Source of the DNA: JAFANK01 sp036741695
Lineage (GTDB): Bacteria > Vulcanimicrobiota > Vulcanimicrobiia > Eremiobacterales > Eremiobacteraceae
Assembly (NCBI GenBank): GCA_036741695.1
Contig: DAINRU010000006.1
Location: 1-64,000, forward strand
Direction: 5' to 3'
DNA: 64,000 bases
Shown: positions 61,222 to 64,000 of the stretch, one piece after another
Position numbering within the stretch: position 1 is the stretch's first letter
Layout: the number at the start of each line of letters is the position of its first letter
Notes under the pieces: model-generated
Databases searched by the model: none
Told to the model about the DNA's origin: nothing
The model's input: only the letters and a program-made list of their open reading frames with translations
Position numbers and translations under genes: made by a program

Positions 61222-62856
61222 ATGAGCGCGCGCCTCACGCTTGTCCTGTGCATCGTCTTGTTGCTGCTCGCGTTCGCGTTCGATCTCCTGACGCCACAGG
61301 CGCTCGTGGCCGCCATCCTTCTGACCATTCCGGTCGCCCTGTCGAGCCTCGTCCTCGACCGGCGGATCACCCAAGGATTCATCGTGGCGGCGCTCATCGC
61401 CAACGTCGTCGCCGGCTACTTCAATGGAGTTGCCGAGGGCCGCCATTGGGACGCCATCGCCATTGCGAACCGCGCGCTGGCCGGCTTCTCGATCGTCCTC
61501 GTGGGTTGGCTTGGAACCGTCGCGCAGGCCGCGGCCGAGCGCAGCGGCGAGCTTGCGGCGCGGCAACGCCAGGCGCAACGCGAGCAAGCGTTGCGGCGCT
61601 CTATGGAGACGATCCGCTCCTCGCTCAACGTCGAATTGGTTGCACGGGCCATCACGCGCGAGGCCGTGACTGCGCTCGACGTCGATAGCGCAAAACTCTA
61701 CACCATCGAAGCGCACCTTCTCGCGGCCACGACATATTCTGCGGATCGCAGCGGTGAAGACGTTGAGGTCAGTCGCGCCCGCCCGGCGTCCGAACTGCTG
61801 TCGCTGCTGCAAGTCGCTTTAAGCGAGCGCCGTCTCGTGGCCGTCACGTCGTCAGATGCCCTGGGCCGCTTCGCACTGGCGACTCTCAAGGCCGAACGCG
61901 CCATCGTGGTGCCGTTGATCAACGATCAGATCACCTTCGGCATATTGCTGCTTGCGGCGGCGGAGGCCACGATCATCGCATTGGAGTCCGAGCAGTGGGT
62001 GCAAGTCTTCGCTGACCAAGCGACAGTCGCCGCGGCGCAGGCGTCGCTCTTCGTCGAGCTGGCCAATCGCAATACCGAGTTGCAACAGGCCATCGAGACC
62101 CTCGAGCACCGCGGGGAAGTGATCCGCGACCTCGTGTACGCGCTCTCGCACGACTTGCGCACCCCGCTGACCGCCGCCGCGGTGACCTTGCAGCAGGCGC
62201 TCGACGGGACCTACGGTCCCCTGCCCGAAGCCTACCGTGAGATTTTGCGCCGCTCGCTTGCCGCCAACGAGGAGCTGCGACATCTCGCCGAGACGTTGCT
62301 CCTCGTCGCTCGCTACGAATCCGGCGATCATTCCAAGGATCGCGAGGCCATTCAATTGTATCCGCTGGTCGCGTCGGTGATCGGAGAACTCGAACCGATG
62401 TGGCGCATGAAGCACATCGATTGCGTGGTGATCGGTTCGCAGGATGCAGTCGTGCTCGGGGATCCGGGCGAGTTGCGACGTGCCGTCATGAATCTGCTCG
62501 CGAACGCGATCAGCTGGACACCCGAAGGCGGAACGATCAAAGCCGGGCCGCGGCGCATCGGCGATCGAGTCATCATCCGCGTCGAGGACAATGGCTACGG
62601 CGTTCCCGAGGCTGAGCGCACGCAGCTCTTCCAACGCCTCGTACCTAACGACCGGGCACGGCAGGGCGGCGGGTCGGGCCTTGGGCTGTACATCATCCGC
62701 CGCATCGCTGAGAGCCACGGAGGCACAGCGCGCTACGAACCCAACCAGCCGAACGGGAGCGTGTTCAGCATGGATCTGCCCGCGATGTCGGCTTCAGCGG
62801 CTGAAGCGATCCCGGTTCAGTCTCCGGCGGTCGAGGCTCGGCCGTCCGTTGGGTAA
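61222..62856 (+). CDS. Membrane sensor histidine kinase (probable KdpD catalytic partner)
   Basis: 544 aa. Two to four membrane segments in residues 1-100 (LTLVLCIVLLLLAFAFDLL, ILLTIPVALSSLVL, AIANRALAGFSIVLVGWLGT), a GAF-type domain near 130-275, HisKA with YALSHDLRTPLTAAAVTLQQ (phospho-His), then HATPase N-box NLLANAISWTPEG, DNGYGVPE and GSGLGLYIIRRIAESHGG. ATG 61222. The membrane-GAF-HisKA layout is that of KdpD without its N-terminal sensor, which is here on the other strand. Confidence 0.92.
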   Translation: MSARLTLVLCIVLLLLAFAFDLLTPQALVAAILLTIPVALSSLVLDRRITQGFIVAALIANVVAGYFNGVAEGRHWDAIAIANRALAGFSIVLVGWLGTVAQAAAERSGELAARQRQAQREQALRRSMETIRSSLNVELVARAITREAVTALDVDSAKLYTIEAHLLAATTYSADRSGEDVEVSRARPASELLSLLQVALSERRLVAVTSSDALGRFALATLKAERAIVVPLINDQITFGILLLAAAEATIIALESEQWVQVFADQATVAAAQASLFVELANRNTELQQAIETLEHRGEVIRDLVYALSHDLRTPLTAAAVTLQQALDGTYGPLPEAYREILRRSLAANEELRHLAETLLLVARYESGDHSKDREAIQLYPLVASVIGELEPMWRMKHIDCVVIGSQDAVVLGDPGELRRAVMNLLANAISWTPEGGTIKAGPRRIGDRVIIRVEDNGYGVPEAERTQLFQRLVPNDRARQGGGSGLGLYIIRRIAESHGGTARYEPNQPNGSVFSMDLPAMSASAAEAIPVQSPAVEARPSVG

Positions 62857-62857
62857 T

Positions 62858-63490
62858 ATGGTCTCCGTCGTGTTGGTCGAGGATCACGCTCTGACTCGTG
62901 CCGGGTTGCGCGCAGCATTGTTGGATGCCGGATTCAACGTCGTGGGCGAGGCCGACGACGGACCGCGCGGGCTTGACGAGGTGCGCCGCCTCAAGCCTGA
63001 TGTCGCCGTGATCGACCTCGGGCTGCCCGGTATGGATGGGATCGAACTCACCCGCCAGCTTCGCTTGGCCGCGCCAAACACCAGGATCGTCATCCTCACC
63101 ATGCACGATCTGGACACAGAGGTGTTAGCCGCTTTGGCCGCTGGTGCGGACGCCTACTGCGTGAAATCCACCAGGACCGATGGCGTCGTCAGCGCCGTGC
63201 GCATCGCGGCCGATGGCGGCGCTTATTTCGACCCGGCCGTGGCGCACATCGTCTTGCGCCGGGTCTCCGACCCCACAGCGCCAGCCAAGCCGGGAACGTC
63301 GCCACTGACGCCGCGCGAGACGGAGATACTGACGCTGATCGCCGATGGCGTCGGCAATGCGGAGGTAGCGGAACGGCTGTCGCTTGGCTTGGGCACGGTC
63401 AAAGGTCACGTGCGCGACATTTTGGAGAAGCTCTCTGCATCCGACCGCACGCAGGCTGCGGTCGTCGCCCTTCGACGGGGTATTATCTAG
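62858..63490 (+). CDS. NarL/FixJ-type response regulator
   Basis: 210 aa. Receiver: VVLVEDHALTRAGLRAALLD, VIDLGLPGMDG with the phospho-Asp, and CVKSTRTDG. LuxR-type HTH: LTPRETEILTLIADGVGNAE and GTVKGHVRDILEKLSASDRT. ATG 62858 follows the kinase stop by 1 nt. KdpE is an OmpR-type regulator, so this one belongs to another family although it sits in the Kdp locus. Confidence 0.93.
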   Translation: MVSVVLVEDHALTRAGLRAALLDAGFNVVGEADDGPRGLDEVRRLKPDVAVIDLGLPGMDGIELTRQLRLAAPNTRIVILTMHDLDTEVLAALAAGADAYCVKSTRTDGVVSAVRIAADGGAYFDPAVAHIVLRRVSDPTAPAKPGTSPLTPRETEILTLIADGVGNAEVAERLSLGLGTVKGHVRDILEKLSASDRTQAAVVALRRGII

Positions 63491-63544
63491 GCCGAGGCGG
63501 TGCGTCGCTCCCCCATTTGATGCGGCGCGAACAGATCCGTCCCA

Positions 63545-64000
63545 TCACGTCTTGGCCTTGTCGAGGGCGAGGTTCAGTTCCAGCACGTTGATGCGCGGCT
63601 CCCCGATAAAGCCCAGCGTTCGGCCTCGCTCGTGCACGCGAATAAGGGCGAGGACGCTGGAGACCGCGATTCTCCGTGCTTTAGCGATCCGCGGTGCCTG
63701 ATATATGGCGGCCTCGGGGCTGATATCAGGATCGATGCCGCTAGCGCTCGAGGTGATGAGATCCATGGGGATCGGGCCCGTCGCATCCGGATTCTCTTTC
63801 TTCAGCGCTGCGATCGTTGCGCGCGTCGCATCGATGAGCTTCTTCGACGTCGGCCCGAGGTTCGTGGCTCCGGTTGACGTGGGATCGTAGCCTTTTCCGG
63901 CTGCGGACGGTCGGCCATGGAAATATTGCGGTTTGGTCCAGAGCTGACCTACGATCACGGAGCCCACCGGCTGCCCGTTGACGTACGCAAGCGAGCCGGC
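63545..64000 (-). CDS. kdpC: K+-transporting ATPase C chain, 5' end outside window
   Basis: About 152 residues visible, open to the window edge. Strings SLAYVNGQPVGSVIVGQLWT, YFHGRPSAAGKGYDPTSTGA, NLGPTSKKLIDATRAT, DLITSSASGIDPDISPEAAI and LGFIGEPRINVLELNLALD are those of KdpC. The small subunit stabilises the KdpFABC complex that takes up K+ under limitation. The rest of kdpFAB should lie upstream, beyond 64000. Convergent with the response regulator, 54 bp apart. Confidence 0.95.
   Translation of the reverse strand, partial: AGSLAYVNGQPVGSVIVGQLWTKPQYFHGRPSAAGKGYDPTSTGATNLGPTSKKLIDATRATIAALKKENPDATGPIPMDLITSSASGIDPDISPEAAIYQAPRIAKARRIAVSSVLALIRVHERGRTLGFIGEPRINVLELNLALDKAKT

Overview
The window is about 64 kb of high-GC bacterial DNA with one run of 100 Ns (58313-58412), so it is a draft scaffold and probably metagenome-derived. 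Two TonB-dependent receptors and an RseB-like protein point to a diderm. An MqnD-type protein points to futalosine-route menaquinone. Gene content and style recall uncultured lineages such as Candidatus Eremiobacterota (WPS-2); that is an impression, not a phylogenetic result.

Layout. (1) 1-4.0 kb: a tightly overlapping operon of iolB (5' cut), an iolE-like gene, a split transketolase and leuB. (2) 4-12.1 kb: orphan winged-helix regulator, aldo/keto reductase, mqnD, a MIP18-family gene coupled to an ABC exporter whose permease is frameshifted, thioesterase with HxlR regulator, a deletion scar holding two gene 3' ends, and a large helical regulator. (3) 12.2-21.3 kb: TonB receptor, secreted proteins, CapA-like phosphatase, an Asp-box beta-propeller coupled to a MoaD-like ubiquitin fold ending in GG, and a Na+/H+ antiporter. 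(4) 21.3-27.1 kb: a more AT-rich accessory islet (YkgJ, GFA, DUF4097-like lipoprotein, aspartyl protease, serine hydrolase) ending at tRNA-Asn. (5) 27.2-31.2 kb: NADPH:F420 reductase-like gene between two copies of a dispersed repeat, then a large Asp-box protein.

(6) 31.2-39.7 kb is core metabolism: hemE-hemH-hemY, ahcY-metK, fchA-folD and a PHP phosphoesterase. (7) 39.8-43.0 kb is an ECF sigma / anti-sigma / RseB-like operon running into a histone-deacetylase-family gene. (8) 43.0-49.8 kb: TPR protein, etfBA led by a GntR-HTH/receiver fusion, and divergent thrC-threonine dehydratase. (9) 49.9-59.0 kb: ATP-grasp enzyme, DsrE-like lipoprotein, hexapeptide acyltransferase, a Tyr/Gly-rich secreted protein, tRNA-Leu, a second TonB receptor and a gapped Asp-box lipoprotein. 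(10) 59.0-64.0 kb: a Kdp regulatory locus with a tandem KdpD sensor protein lacking a kinase, a separate histidine kinase, a NarL-type response regulator and kdpC (5' cut).

Most notable: a stem-loop repeat in six good copies, five of them 0-11 nt after a stop codon in the same polarity; genes with full-length family match but no canonical start codon at overlapping junctions; the GntR-receiver fusion; the doubled KdpD module with a non-KdpE regulator; and the beta-propeller/ubiquitin-like pair.
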